From the NCBI GenBank assembly GCA_008729055.1, contig SDUX01000010.1, positions 3,735,090-3,799,089 of the forward strand: a stretch of DNA of 64,000 nucleotides, given 5' to 3'. The position numbers and the translations under genes were made by a program. Within the stretch, counting starts at the first letter, position 1; the number at the start of each line of letters is the position of its first letter. This document shows, piece after piece, positions 28,372 through 37,988 of this stretch. The DNA is from Pyropia haitanensis. Its lineage: Eukaryota; Rhodophyta; Bangiophyceae; Bangiales; Bangiaceae. A model generated the notes under the pieces. It was not told where the DNA came from, searched no databases, and saw only the letters and a list, made by a program, of their open reading frames with translations.

Positions 28372-28850
28372 CTACGCCCCAAACGCCTTGGTCAGCACCG
28401 CGAGCCCCGCCAGCACCGCGTCGGCGCCCCCGCGGGTGCGTCCGTGGAGGTGGCGCAGCTCCGCCGCCACCGCCGCCACCGCCGCCGGGTAGTGCACGGG
28501 CGCGCCGCCGTCCTGCCGCGCCGCCTCGGCAAGCAGCAGGCGTACCCACTGCGCCTGCACGTTGCGCTGGAGGTCCGTCGCGGCGCCCGCGTCCGCCGCC
28601 CACAGCGCGTCCGTCACCCGCCGCAGCAGCACCGACACCGACGGCGGCCGGCCGGCCGGCGGCGCCGCCGCCGCCATTGCCCCCCGCCGCCACCTGTGCG
28701 GCGGTCACGCGCGCCAGGCGGGCGGGGTGGAGGAGGGCGGCGAGCACCGACCCGCGGGCGGCGCGGAGCGTGGTCACCACCTCGGCGGGCCCGACCGCCA
28801 GGCACTGGTACGACGGCTGATCATCGCCGCACGCCTTGGCGAGGAAGAAC
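28372..28850 (-). pseudogene. Truncated metalloprotease C-terminus, copy C
   Basis: The segment aligns with the last about 190 residues of the protease at 7559. VLAALLHPARLARVTAAQVAAGG pairs with VLATLLAPSRLERLAANAAA, and SVSVLLRRVTDALW...VQAQWVRLLLAEAA pairs with RVSVAGLLGAVSETIF...AQARWVKTLTALAV. The homology needs a frame change near 28680 in a Gly/Ala-rich stretch, and nothing upstream of about 28850 is homologous. The catalytic domain is absent. It is a relic of a second gene of this family, shared with block B. Confidence 0.7.
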
Positions 28851-29303
28851 AGCCCGACCTCGGCGACCTCGGTGGGGGTAGGGGTGGCGGCCGCGGCGCG
28901 GCGGCAACTTGAGTGCCCGCCGGCAGAGGGGAGAGGGGCCCTGCCCCCGCGCGGCAGGCGGCGCGGCGGACCGGCCGGGGTGGTGTGGGGCAACGACTCG
29001 CCCCTCTTCTGCCTTTTTGCTTCCTTCCTCGTGCCTCTGTGGGGGAGGGGGCGTTGCTCTTTGACGATGACACCCGCGGCGTGCGCGGTGCGGCGCCGGC
29101 GGCCCCCGCGATCGCGCGGCGGTGGGTGGCGAGCGGACGTGGCGGTTGGTGTCGCTGCGACCCGACGACACTGCCTCGTCAATGGCAAGATGAAGACAAA
29201 AGAAACACCGCTGTCAAATCTGTCGGCAGTACATACTTACACGAGTGGCCGAACATCCTCCCCCCCCCCCCCCTTCCCACCGCTCAACCTCCCCCTACGG
29301 AGG
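28851..29303. other. No gene seen
   Basis: GC-rich spacer between the protease remnant and the stop of the four-repeat gene. No poly(A) signal for the latter was found here. Confidence 0.35.
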
Positions 29304-31250
29304 TCATTCTTTCTTCCCGAGGATGGCCGCCGCGAGCGCGCCACACCGCCCCTGCCACGTCGTGGACCCCGTCACCACGACCGGCGCAGGCTGGTCCGCG
29401 CCCCACACCCCCCGTGCGCGGCGCGCGCTCTCGCGGTTGTACGCGGCGACCGCCGCGTCCTTTGAGGCCGTGTCGGTCTGCGAGAGCGACGCCTCGGCGT
29501 GCTCCCACACGCGGCTGACCATCACCCACTTGACAGACGTGGCGGCGGCCGCCGCCGAACGGAAGACAATATTGGGCAGCACCGACGTGTGGCGGTTGCC
29601 AGCCGACGACTCGACGGCCGTGTTGCCCGGCTGCCCGGCGATAGCACGCGCCGTGTCCTCGTCCAGCCGCTGGTACGCGGCGCGCGCGGTCGCCTCAGAG
29701 TCATACGCCATGACGCGCGCCTGGCCGTAGTCGTAGGTCGTGACGGTGTAGTAGCGGACGGGCTCGACGACCGGCGGCAGGCGATCGCCGGCGGTCATGA
29801 TGGCCTTCCCCAGCGCACACGCCGCCGCCTTGTCCGCCGCGCTCCGCCCGTACGAGGCCACCGGCTTGTCGTGATCGACCGTCCACATGGACCGTGCGTA
29901 GCTGAGTGGGAGCCTCGTGTACGTGCGGCGGGCGGCGGCCGCTTGGCGGACTGTGAAGAGGGCCGCCTCTGTCTGGTTCTGCCTGTGCCACGTCACCACC
30001 CGGTGGGCAGACGCGACGGCCGCCTCTGCCGCGTGAACGCATGAGTCTATGGCGCCCGCGTCGCCGGCAGAGTCGAGCACCTTCGAGCCGGGCTCCGACA
30101 GCATCACAGCCGCGGACATACCGCGGTTGTTCACGGCTGAATCATACCATCTCTGCGCGGTCTCCGCCGTCGCGTACACCTTGATGGTGGCCAAGATGTC
30201 CCGCAGCCGCATGGTGCTGACGAGCCAGTAGGCCGCCGGCACTTCTTCCTCGTCCGAGATGCTTCCTTCGTCGGGTGCGGGCGCCTCGGTGGCCGCGGCG
30301 ACGTCCACAATGGCGCGTGCCAGATTCGTGCACTTGTCCAGATAATGGCCGCCGACCGGGGCGTCCACCGTCATTTTGCCGTCAGACCACAGGGCCTTGA
30401 TGGACCCGCTTGAGGCGGCGTCGTAGGCGCGGCGGGCGGCGGCGCCCTCGTCGGCGGGGTAGACCGTCGCGAACACGTGGGAGCTGTTGATCACCACCAC
30501 GTGGGTTGCGCCCGCGATGGCCTCGGCCGCCGCGCGGACCACCGCCTGCACCGCCGCGTCGTCGCCGGCAGAGTCCACGACGTCGTTTCCGGGGTAGGCG
30601 AGCAGCGCCGCCGGCGAGCTCCGCGCCGCCGTGTTGAACTCCCGCTGCGCGCGAACATCCCAGTCGTACACAGTGACGCTCGGGCCGTCCTTGGTCATCT
30701 TGGCAACGGCCCAGAAGACGGGCTTGACGTTCTCTGCTGGGGGGTCCTCCTCGTCCGACGCTGCCGGAGGGTGACTCGCGGTGGCATCCGTGGTGGTGTC
30801 GACCTCGGTGACTTTGGAGGCTGAGAGGACCCCCAGCGCCAGCGGGCAGCACTTACCCACCTCCATCTTGTCCCCCGCCGTGTCCACCGGAGTGCGGCTG
30901 CCCGCGGCATACATGACCTTGCCATGCGGTTCATGGATGTCCGCGTAGGCGCGGGCGGCGTCGGCCTCGCCGTCCACACCGTAGAGGGTGCCGATCGTGC
31001 ACTCTTGATGGCTCACCACCACGTACGCGGCTCCGTCGACGGCCGCGGCGGCCGCGTCACGGAGCGCCTGCGCCTGCGTCGCGTCGTCGTCGGTGGCTTC
31101 GCGCTCATAGTGGCCGGGCTCGGTCTGGAGCACCGCCGTCGCGCGGCGGGAAATGGCGTGGAACGCCTTGTAGGCATCGGCCTTATAGGCATAGACCTTG
31201 ATTTCGGGGATACCGTCGATCGCCGCGGCCAACAGATAGAATGTCTTCAT
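29304..31250 (-). CDS. Four-repeat protein of unknown function
   Basis: The 648-residue protein from MKTFYLLAAAIDGIPEIKVY consists of four diverged repeats of about 140-150 residues (about 3-143, 177-320, 339-488, 499-645). Short acidic linkers (SDEEDPP, ISDEEE) join the first three. Each repeat starts with a strand-like segment ending in VY or VMAY, then EPG/YPGN-x(2-3)-DSAGD, an Ala-rich helix, a VVV/VMVS strand, an AARRAYD-like helix, a short W(S/T)xD segment and a closing Cys-x-LA-x-AI helix. There is no signal peptide, membrane segment or known motif. The intact long frame, lack of homopeptides and TATA box make it a convincing gene. I do not recognise the family. Confidence 0.85.
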   Translation of the reverse strand: MKTFYLLAAAIDGIPEIKVYAYKADAYKAFHAISRRATAVLQTEPGHYEREATDDDATQAQALRDAAAAAVDGAAYVVVSHQECTIGTLYGVDGEADAARAYADIHEPHGKVMYAAGSRTPVDTAGDKMEVGKCCPLALGVLSASKVTEVDTTTDATASHPPAASDEEDPPAENVKPVFWAVAKMTKDGPSVTVYDWDVRAQREFNTAARSSPAALLAYPGNDVVDSAGDDAAVQAVVRAAAEAIAGATHVVVINSSHVFATVYPADEGAAARRAYDAASSGSIKALWSDGKMTVDAPVGGHYLDKCTNLARAIVDVAAATEAPAPDEGSISDEEEVPAAYWLVSTMRLRDILATIKVYATAETAQRWYDSAVNNRGMSAAVMLSEPGSKVLDSAGDAGAIDSCVHAAEAAVASAHRVVTWHRQNQTEAALFTVRQAAAARRTYTRLPLSYARSMWTVDHDKPVASYGRSAADKAAACALGKAIMTAGDRLPPVVEPVRYYTVTTYDYGQARVMAYDSEATARAAYQRLDEDTARAIAGQPGNTAVESSAGNRHTSVLPNIVFRSAAAAATSVKWVMVSRVWEHAEASLSQTDTASKDAAVAAYNRESARRARGVWGADQPAPVVVTGSTTWQGRCGALAAAILGKKE

Positions 31251-31400
31251 GGTGAGCGTGCAGGGGACGAGGGACAGGAGGTGTACGGGAGAGGGATCGC
31301 CTTGGCTTGGGGAGCTCTCTCAATGGGGGTTGCTTGGGCTGTGTGGCAGACGAGACGGCGTTGTTGTGCTGCAGAGCTGAGTTGAGAGTGGCGGCGTTGG

Positions 31401-31407
31401 ATTTATA
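31401..31407 (-). promoter_or_regulatory. TATA box of the four-repeat gene
   Basis: TATAAAT on the minus strand about 150 bp before the ATG at 31250, similar in spacing to that of the metalloprotease gene. Confidence 0.55.
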
Positions 31408-31409
31408 CG

Positions 31410-32190
31410 TGACGGCAGTCGGTGACTCTGGGAGCCCCTCATCCCCATGACCCCTACAGCGCAGGCGCTTTGGCAGGGATGGGTACCGAAAATCGGGGGC
31501 AGAAAAACAAGACGCAAGCATCGGCCTGTGGGAGACTGGCCCGCTTTGCCAGACGGTCTGCACGCACAGCTCGGCACTGGGCGCCGGGCGGTGGGCTGTT
31601 GGCCTGCGCCACGTGCCGGCTACCCCGAGGACAGCGGCGGCGTACCGTCTCCTCGAAAGCGCTCCCCCGTCGACGCTTTTGGCTCGTGGGCTGCCCCCAC
31701 GCCGCCGCGCTGGCAGGGCGGCCACCCCCTCGTGCTAGCCCACGTAGACGCTCCTTCGGGGCAAGAGCAGAGCTGGGGAACGGGCGGCACGGGCGAGTGG
31801 AAGGTAGGGACCATGCGCCACTGCAGTGCTGGTAGAGCTGTCTGGGAACGATGGCCACGCGCCGTCGGGCCGAGCTGGTCGCCCAGTCTGGCGTGGCGGC
31901 CGCGCCCCTATTTTTTTTGTGCCTCTGGCGCCGCCGCGGACGTTTGAGAGCGGGCAGCGGACGGAGCTGTTGGCTGGTTGTCTGCGCCACTGGTCACGAG
32001 CCCCGCGGAGGACGGCGGTAGGGCATCGTCGCTGGGGACAGGTCCGTCCGCTGTCCCTCTTGCCCTTTGGCTTTCTCCGAATAGCCCCCGTTGGTGGCTA
32101 GTCCCTGAGATAATCCAAAGTTATTCGGTATGTAAGGTTACATGGTAAAATGCCATGTCCTTGTACACAATGATCATCCCAGACGGGAAG
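31410..32190. other. No gene recognised
   Basis: Upstream flank of the four-repeat gene. A minus frame of 178 residues (31454-31990) is Arg/Ala-rich and not convincing. Confidence 0.35.
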
Positions 32191-33308
32191 GGTGAGAGCA
32201 TCTTCAGCGGTGCGGCTATTCGACAACGCAACCGTAAGGTTTGAAACGACTTGTAAAACACGTGCTGGACTGTTGAATAGATGTTGCTTAACTTTGCTAC
32301 ATGGGTAAAAACAGGGCCAACCGCGATTCTCTTCTCAACCATTGGCAGCTCTCAAGAAGTGGGCGCTTGACTTCAATGATTCAATGCAGGCCGCATTTAT
32401 CTCGTCCCACCGAGCCTTCCTCGCAGCTCCGCTACTACGCCCCCCCCAACGGCGCGGGTCAAGCGTTGCAAGTCTCATCAGATGCCCAAGTCTCCTTTGC
32501 AAGCCCATCAAAGACCACAAGAAGTGCCATGTGGCCGCCGTTTGCGGCAGTACTTCCTCTTAGTACGCGTTGAACAGCCCTAATGGGCGGCTGCGACCGC
32601 GGCGCTGTGACGGCAAAGGCATCGTTGACGACTTGTCAACCCTTGTACCAGTGATGATCATATCCTTGTTTCACGACTTTTTCATATGGCCACGAGCGTC
32701 GCGGCGCTTCTCATCATACCATCAGACCCGTGTTCTGTCGATTTACAGGGGCATCGTACAACGTACAAAGGCTATGGCCTCCTAACTGTGGCCCTCACGG
32801 GGGTGTGACGGGAAATTCAGGGGGCTACTTGACCAGCCTCGACAAGCCCTTAGGCTTGTCATGGATCCTGCTTCTGGCACCACTGCGCAGAGCGCGCACC
32901 CACCCGGCAGCGGCGACAAACACGACGGAAAGGATAGGGGAGTGCGAGACTAGGGACGCTATCGCACTCGGACCGCAGGGCCGCCGAGGCGCAGATGTAG
33001 CGGGCGAGGCGCGTACCGTGGCGGGAAGAGGGGGGGCAGGGCCAGCTCGTGGGCGCCGGGCGCAACTGCCCTGCGCTGCTGCCGTGTCGCCGAAACGTCT
33101 CGCGGCGGCGAAACGGCTCGTCGTGCCGGACGGAGTTCTCTGCCCTGCCGCCAAGAGGCGGCACCTGCGCTGCGTCCTGTTCTCGCGCCAGCGTGGAGCT
33201 GTCGGCTCCAAGTACAATCGGCGGCCCAGGCCCGGACCATTTGTCGGCCCAATCGCCAGGGTATGACAGGTGTGTACCAATCAGAGACATGTGCAAAATT
33301 GCCTCCCA

Positions 33309-33372
33309 ATAGCTCTGAGCTATCGATCAGCCAAAACGGCGCCTTTTGATCGAGCGATAGCTCCTGAGCTAT
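33309..33372. repeat. Hairpin 1 (ATAGCTC...GAGCTAT)
   Basis: A 64-bp near-perfect palindrome with ATAGCTCTGAGCTATCG facing its complement and a GGCGCC centre. Confidence 0.75.
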
Positions 33373-34810
33373 CCCAGACTAAAGACAACGCGCTGTGATT
33401 GGCTTTTGCGCTTCAAGAAGTTTGTCGAACCACAAGTTTGACTGACATGTCGATATACACGTCTTTCAATTGTGTTACTCCTGCCGATAGCCCCCGTTGG
33501 TCGCTGTGCCGTCATTCCACAGGCGGGGAGGCCGCCGTACCCCTGTGTTCTACCGAAGTCAAAGGGACGCGCCCCCCAGCCACGACTCTGCCCAACGGTG
33601 TGGTCCACCAAGCGGCCGCTGCACGCCGTTTCTCACCAACGGACCACCCTTTAGCGAGCGCTTCTTGATGCACGACAGGGTCAGGAACACAACGAAGACG
33701 CTCCACCGACTATCATCTTTGGTCGCCTTCTCAGGGTCAAGAACGCCCGTCGTGCGATAGAAAGGTTTGTCCGGGATACGCGCGATCTCGGTTGCTGGCC
33801 AGTCCAGCGCAGTGATGTCAAACCCGCAAACGTCGGGACATCATACAACGGTGTGCACAGCCCGCGACGTGGCCTGTGAGGGGGGGGGGGACTCGAACAC
33901 GAGTGCAGGCCGCGTGCGTCCACTGCACCAAACTTCGCACTCGGTGCACAGATTCTTGCACGCTGTGCACACGAGAGCGTCTGCCATGGCACGCACCTGT
34001 GCACGGCCGCATCGGGCTGCCCGATTAGTTACCACAGATCAATAGTCCAACGAAGCTTTCTGACAGTCGTCGCACTTGTTCACACCGACCGAGACAACTT
34101 ACATGATGTGATTGAAACAAGCAAAAAATCGCAAATAAAGCAAAAACAAAAAGTGTATTGATTTAATCTGCACATTAATCAAAGCAGGATCAAGAAAGGT
34201 TAGAATTTTGCCAACCCGTGTGGGTCGGTGTGCAATCGTCTCAGCGGGTCACCGGCGCTAGGCTCGCTTTCTGGCGGAATGGAACTAACTGTATTTCTGA
34301 GAAAATGGGCGTCCTTCGGGGTCGCCCAACTACTGCCGATTGGGTTGCCGTAGGAAAAAATCGGGGCCCCGGCGTGTGTCGGAGTGCACTGCTCCTTGCT
34401 AAGGCGTGCGCTTCCCCACGCATGGCCCGTGCCAAAGTCTGGCACAAGATGCATCGTTTTCATGTTGTAGCGCCTGAGAACGACGAGCACGGGTTCCCGT
34501 GACATGCTGCAGGGAGTAGACATGCTTCAGGGCGCCCGCACGGCGGTGAGGAACAAAAAGTCCTCCTGAACTGATGCCGGAAATTGGTACGGCGCCATAA
34601 GTCGGCGTACCATACTTTCGTGGTCAGAGACCTCTGGGAGTGGGGTTTGCACGCCGTTGCGCGGCCGAGTGCACGCCCAGATGGCGAAATTTTGATCCGC
34701 GCACGTTCGCAGGTTTGAGAGCAGGTCCACCAAAGTGGATTTTCGACCGTATTCTTGCCACGTATGAAAAACTTGGCGTGTCGAACCAAACATGACACCG
34801 ACGCGGTCGT

Positions 34811-35495
34811 TCAGAGCATGTCTATCGGTGAGTCAAAAAGCTATATCCAAAAAGCTATTTTTTTTGGCTCCAGCAGAGCGCACGTCTATCGGTGTGGAGC
34901 TATTTTTAACTTTTCCGCCACAAGTTCTTCTGAAGTCCAAAGTGTGGTGGAGACTGGACGAGCACCGCTGCACGCCCGAGGTTGCTCCCATCCCGGACCG
35001 GGCTGTGCAACGCCCTGCCGGTCTTCTGCACCATCATCCCCGCTCCCCCCCCCCCCTCCCCCGATCCCCATCCGCGGTCTACGTGGTCACCGTGGAGCAC
35101 CCCTCCCCAATTACTCCAGCTTGTCTTGCGGGATAGAGGGTGGATGGGCTTGAATGACAAGCGAGGGGATACGCAGCTCTTCTGGGAGGATGGAACAGGG
35201 TGGGTGCCGCAAGGGCGGGCAGCCAGGCGCTCGCCGCGCTGCTGTTCCGTCGAAGAAGTCGCGACAACAACTCCCAACGGCCGACCCAACACCAGGTGGA
35301 ATGAACGGGCTCGCAGCGGGGTGAGTCCCCGATCCGCGCATCTGATTGGCTTAGCTAGAAAGCTATCCTCTGAGCCATCCTGCAGAATATAGCTCAGAGG
35401 ATAGCTTTTTGGCGCTCGGATATAGCTTTTTGGCGCACCGATAGACATGCTCTGAGCTAACGAATGGCTTTTTGGCGCACCGATAGACATGCTCT
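34811..35495. repeat. Three copies of a 28-bp unit around CACCGATAGACATGCTCT
   Basis: GGCGCACCGATAGACATGCT, preceded by GCTTTTT, occurs at about 35427 and 35468 in direct orientation, and a related inverted copy lies at about 34811-34842. Related GCTATC-AAGC words surround them. Confidence 0.7.
35360..35407. repeat. Hairpin 2, 16-bp perfect stem
   Basis: AAGCTATCCTCTGAGC at 35360-35375 pairs exactly with 35392-35407, with a 16-nt loop. Confidence 0.85.
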
Positions 35496-35592
35496 CAATG
35501 TCAACCGGGTATCCTAGCATAAAAATCAATCCCTTTCGTCAAATAGACTTGATGTAAATTTCGACGTAAGTTCGTGGCGGTACCCCAGCGCC

Positions 35593-35661
35593 TGTTGGCT
35601 CCAGGGCTATCGCTCGGCCAAAACACCCTGTCTTGACCGCGCGATAGCCCTGGAACCAACA
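35593..35661. repeat. Hairpin 3, 21-bp stem
   Basis: TGTTGGCTCCAGGGCTATCG pairs with 35641-35661 with one mismatch. The GCTATCG core is shared with hairpin 1. Confidence 0.85.
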
Positions 35662-37154
35662 GACGCAACCGAGTGCGAGGACGATGATTGGCTGTGACCG
35701 TACCACGTGTGGACACCATTTCGAGAGTGTCATAAGGTAGCCTGTTGGTAGCCCTCGTCTTCGCCGTAAGTCTGCTTTACGATCTTCCCCTAATAGCTCG
35801 CCGATAGCCCATCCACTCGGAAGCCGCCTCGTGCGAACACGCGGCGGCACAAAACGACGCGTTTTTATCTGATAGCCAACATTGGCGGACCTGCACAGTC
35901 ACCGTTGCGCGGGGGGCCCAGCACCTCCAACTGTCTCTCGGAGATGTGAGCGGCTCGGCTGCTGAAGCATATGTACGCGTGCCTCTGAGCACGCACCGCG
36001 TGCTGGGCTCGCTTCCTGCTTGAAAAGAGAACTCCTTCGTACAGAACACGAGCAGAGGCGAAGGTGTGCATGCACTGCACTGCACGAATGCACGAAATAC
36101 TCTGCACGGCGGCACGCATTCGAGCAGACTTCTCGCAGTTACGGAACATTTGAAGAACACGTCGTGCACCGTGAGAGAGCAAGCCCTGCACGGGAACGTG
36201 CTCTGGAGCAGGGTCCAAGAAGGCAATGAGATCGTAAATGACAAGGGAAGCACCGGCAAAAAAAAGACCTCTGCACGCACCTCGACGAGGTGGTTCTTAT
36301 GCTCTATGCCAAAAACGGGAACTCGCCGCAGCTTCCCCTCCAGGGGCGAGCTTGCCTGCACAGGGCGCCTGCCACAGGAACACGAGAAACCGCGTTCTGG
36401 GGCGCTGCAGACACACGTGCAGGAGTCGAACAGACCAGAACAGGTCAAATCGGCCGATTCTAAGGTACACGGTTTTGCCCGCGCTGCGTCGCCCTGTGTT
36501 ATGTCATTAGGGCAGTTCCAGCGGTACCGTCTTAAGCTCGAGTTTTCTCGAATAGCCAGGGCTTTAGCCACAGCACCACGCGTTGCAACAAAAAAGTGCC
36601 GATAGCGGGACTGCTCGAGCTTAAAACACCCTCTTTAACGAGCTGGCTCTGGCGTAGACTGCTCCCGTCGTCCTGGACGACGCTGCAGTTGGCAGCGGCC
36701 AAATCGCGGCGAGACTGGAGGCTCGCATGCGGGCGCGGTCTGTCGCGCGCGCACCAAAGCGGGACCTTGCCTGGGTCCGGGGGCGAGCTTGACCCGCGCC
36801 GTTGGAGGGGGGCGTAGCGGAGCTGCGAGTAAGGCTCGGTGGGACGAGGTAAATGCGGCCTGCTGTGAAAGATTTCAATCAACTCCCCACTTCTTGAGCG
36901 CTGCTAAAGGTTCAGAAGAGAACTGCTGTGAGCCCTGTTTTTACCCACGGCGCAAAGTCTAGCGACAGCCACTCAGAGTCAAGCACGTGTTCTGCAAGTC
37001 GCTCTAAACCTTACGGTTGCGTTGCCGTGTAGCCGCACCGCTGAAGAAGCTCTGATGTACCCCCGCCGCGCCACTGAGCTGCCACAGCAGGACTGGTGCT
37101 GCGCGACGGTCTGTCGCTTGCGCGGACGCGGCCACTTGTTCCATTACTGCTGTC

Positions 37155-37988
37155 GTGTGTGCCACCACGCTGCGTGAGCGGCCAGTCCTGCTGGCGTCGT
37201 TCGAGGCGACCCCACACGGCTGGCACCCCCTGCTGGCCGAGCCCGGCGTGGCGGCGGCCCTCGCTGCCAATGTCACCGCCTCGGAGCGGCACCTCCGCTC
37301 CCGCCAGCGGCCGTTGCGCGGCGCCGCCTTCGTGGACGTCCACTTCCATGCCTTTTGCACCCTCTGCGCGGTCACTCTGGCAGCGGCATGCCTCTGTGCT
37401 GCCGCCGACGACGTGCTCGTAGACGCGTTGGTGGCGGGCTGGGAGGACGTTTGCCTTCTGCAGGACGTCCACGCGTTCGCGGCGCGGCGCGCTGCGGCGT
37501 CGACGGCGCGGCGACGACAGCCGCTGCGCACCGCCGCGGCGGCGGCGGCGGCACGGAGCTGGTACTGGCCGTCGAGGCGGCGGCGGCGGGCGGCCGTGGT
37601 GTGGCAGCGCGGCCTGCGCGCGCCGCGCGAGTGGCGGCGGCCGAGCGGGGGTGTCGTGGCGGCGGCCGAGCGGGGGTGTCGTGACGGCGCCGGTGGCCGT
37701 GCCGACGCTGCCCGCTGCCGGTGCTGCGCGCCGCCGGCCGCCGCGGACGCGGACAGTTGTGACGGCGGCCGTGCCGGCGACGCGTGGCGGCCGCGATGCG
37801 GCGTCGGCGGTCGTTTGGGTCGGAGTTGGGGTGGGGAGGTGGTGGCGGCGGTGGTGGCAGTGGCGAGGAGTATGCTGTCGAGTCAAGAGCAAACAGACGG
37901 ACGAGAACAGGACTGCCACACCACGAACGGAACCCGCCCAAGCCTGGTGAGGGCAGAGGCGTCGAACAGCCTCCAGTCTTTTGGCTAA
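37155..37988 (+). CDS. Hypothetical protein, copy B (altered 5' end)
   Basis: Second copy of the hypothetical protein at 13408. From TLRER on it aligns with copy A, first at about nine in ten bases (ASFEATPHGWHPLLAEPGV against PPFEETPHGWHPLLVDPGV), then almost identically. The original start and first about 22 codons are missing. The sequence upstream instead belongs to the end of the 4.86-kb element and a short unique stretch. An ATG at 37155 could serve (MCATTLRER). The same 25-bp frame-shifting duplication is present. It may be a pseudogene or a gene with a replaced promoter. Confidence 0.35.
   Translation: MCATTLRERPVLLASFEATPHGWHPLLAEPGVAAALAANVTASERHLRSRQRPLRGAAFVDVHFHAFCTLCAVTLAAACLCAAADDVLVDALVAGWEDVCLLQDVHAFAARRAAASTARRRQPLRTAAAAAAARSWYWPSRRRRRAAVVWQRGLRAPREWRRPSGGVVAAAERGCRDGAGGRADAARCRCCAPPAAADADSCDGGRAGDAWRPRCGVGGRLGRSWGGEVVAAVVAVARSMLSSQEQTDGREQDCHTTNGTRPSLVRAEASNSLQSFG

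Larger units (their letters stand above)
26505..28850. repeat. Duplication block C (downstream flank module)
   Basis: 26505-26860 repeats the glycosylase 3' flank (16806-17155 and 40505-40865). 26860-27615 matches 40865-41590, and 28200-28850 matches 41590-42200. Relative to block B there are about 580 bp extra at 27615-28197. The first 1.3 kb holds GGC microsatellites and no clear gene; the end holds a metalloprotease remnant. Confidence 0.85.
32195..37053. mobile_element. 4.86-kb element with about 270-bp inverted repeats
   Basis: The left arm (32195-32466) and right arm (36786-37053) are inverted copies, about 80-85% identical by eye. Landmarks are TCTTCAGCGGTGCGGCTA at the ends, GCAACGCAACCGTAAGGTTT, GGGTAAAAACAGGG and AGGCCGCATTTA. 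The interior has near-normal GC, many stops and short decayed frames. The most protein-like lie on the minus strand at 34200-34793 (TLVDLLSNLRTCADQNFAIW; EPVLVVLRRYNMKTMHLVPD) in two frames. No transposase was recognised. The right end abuts block B. It is probably a non-autonomous DNA element carrying captured or decayed sequence. Confidence 0.65.

Noticed and set aside
33870..33960. tRNA gene on the minus strand
   Set aside because: A- and B-box-like words are present but acceptor and T-stems do not pair and the spacing is short.
35777..36571. 264-residue Cys/Ser-rich minus frame inside the 4.86-kb element
   Set aside because: No conserved motif or promoter, and it lies in decayed element DNA; not enough to call a gene.
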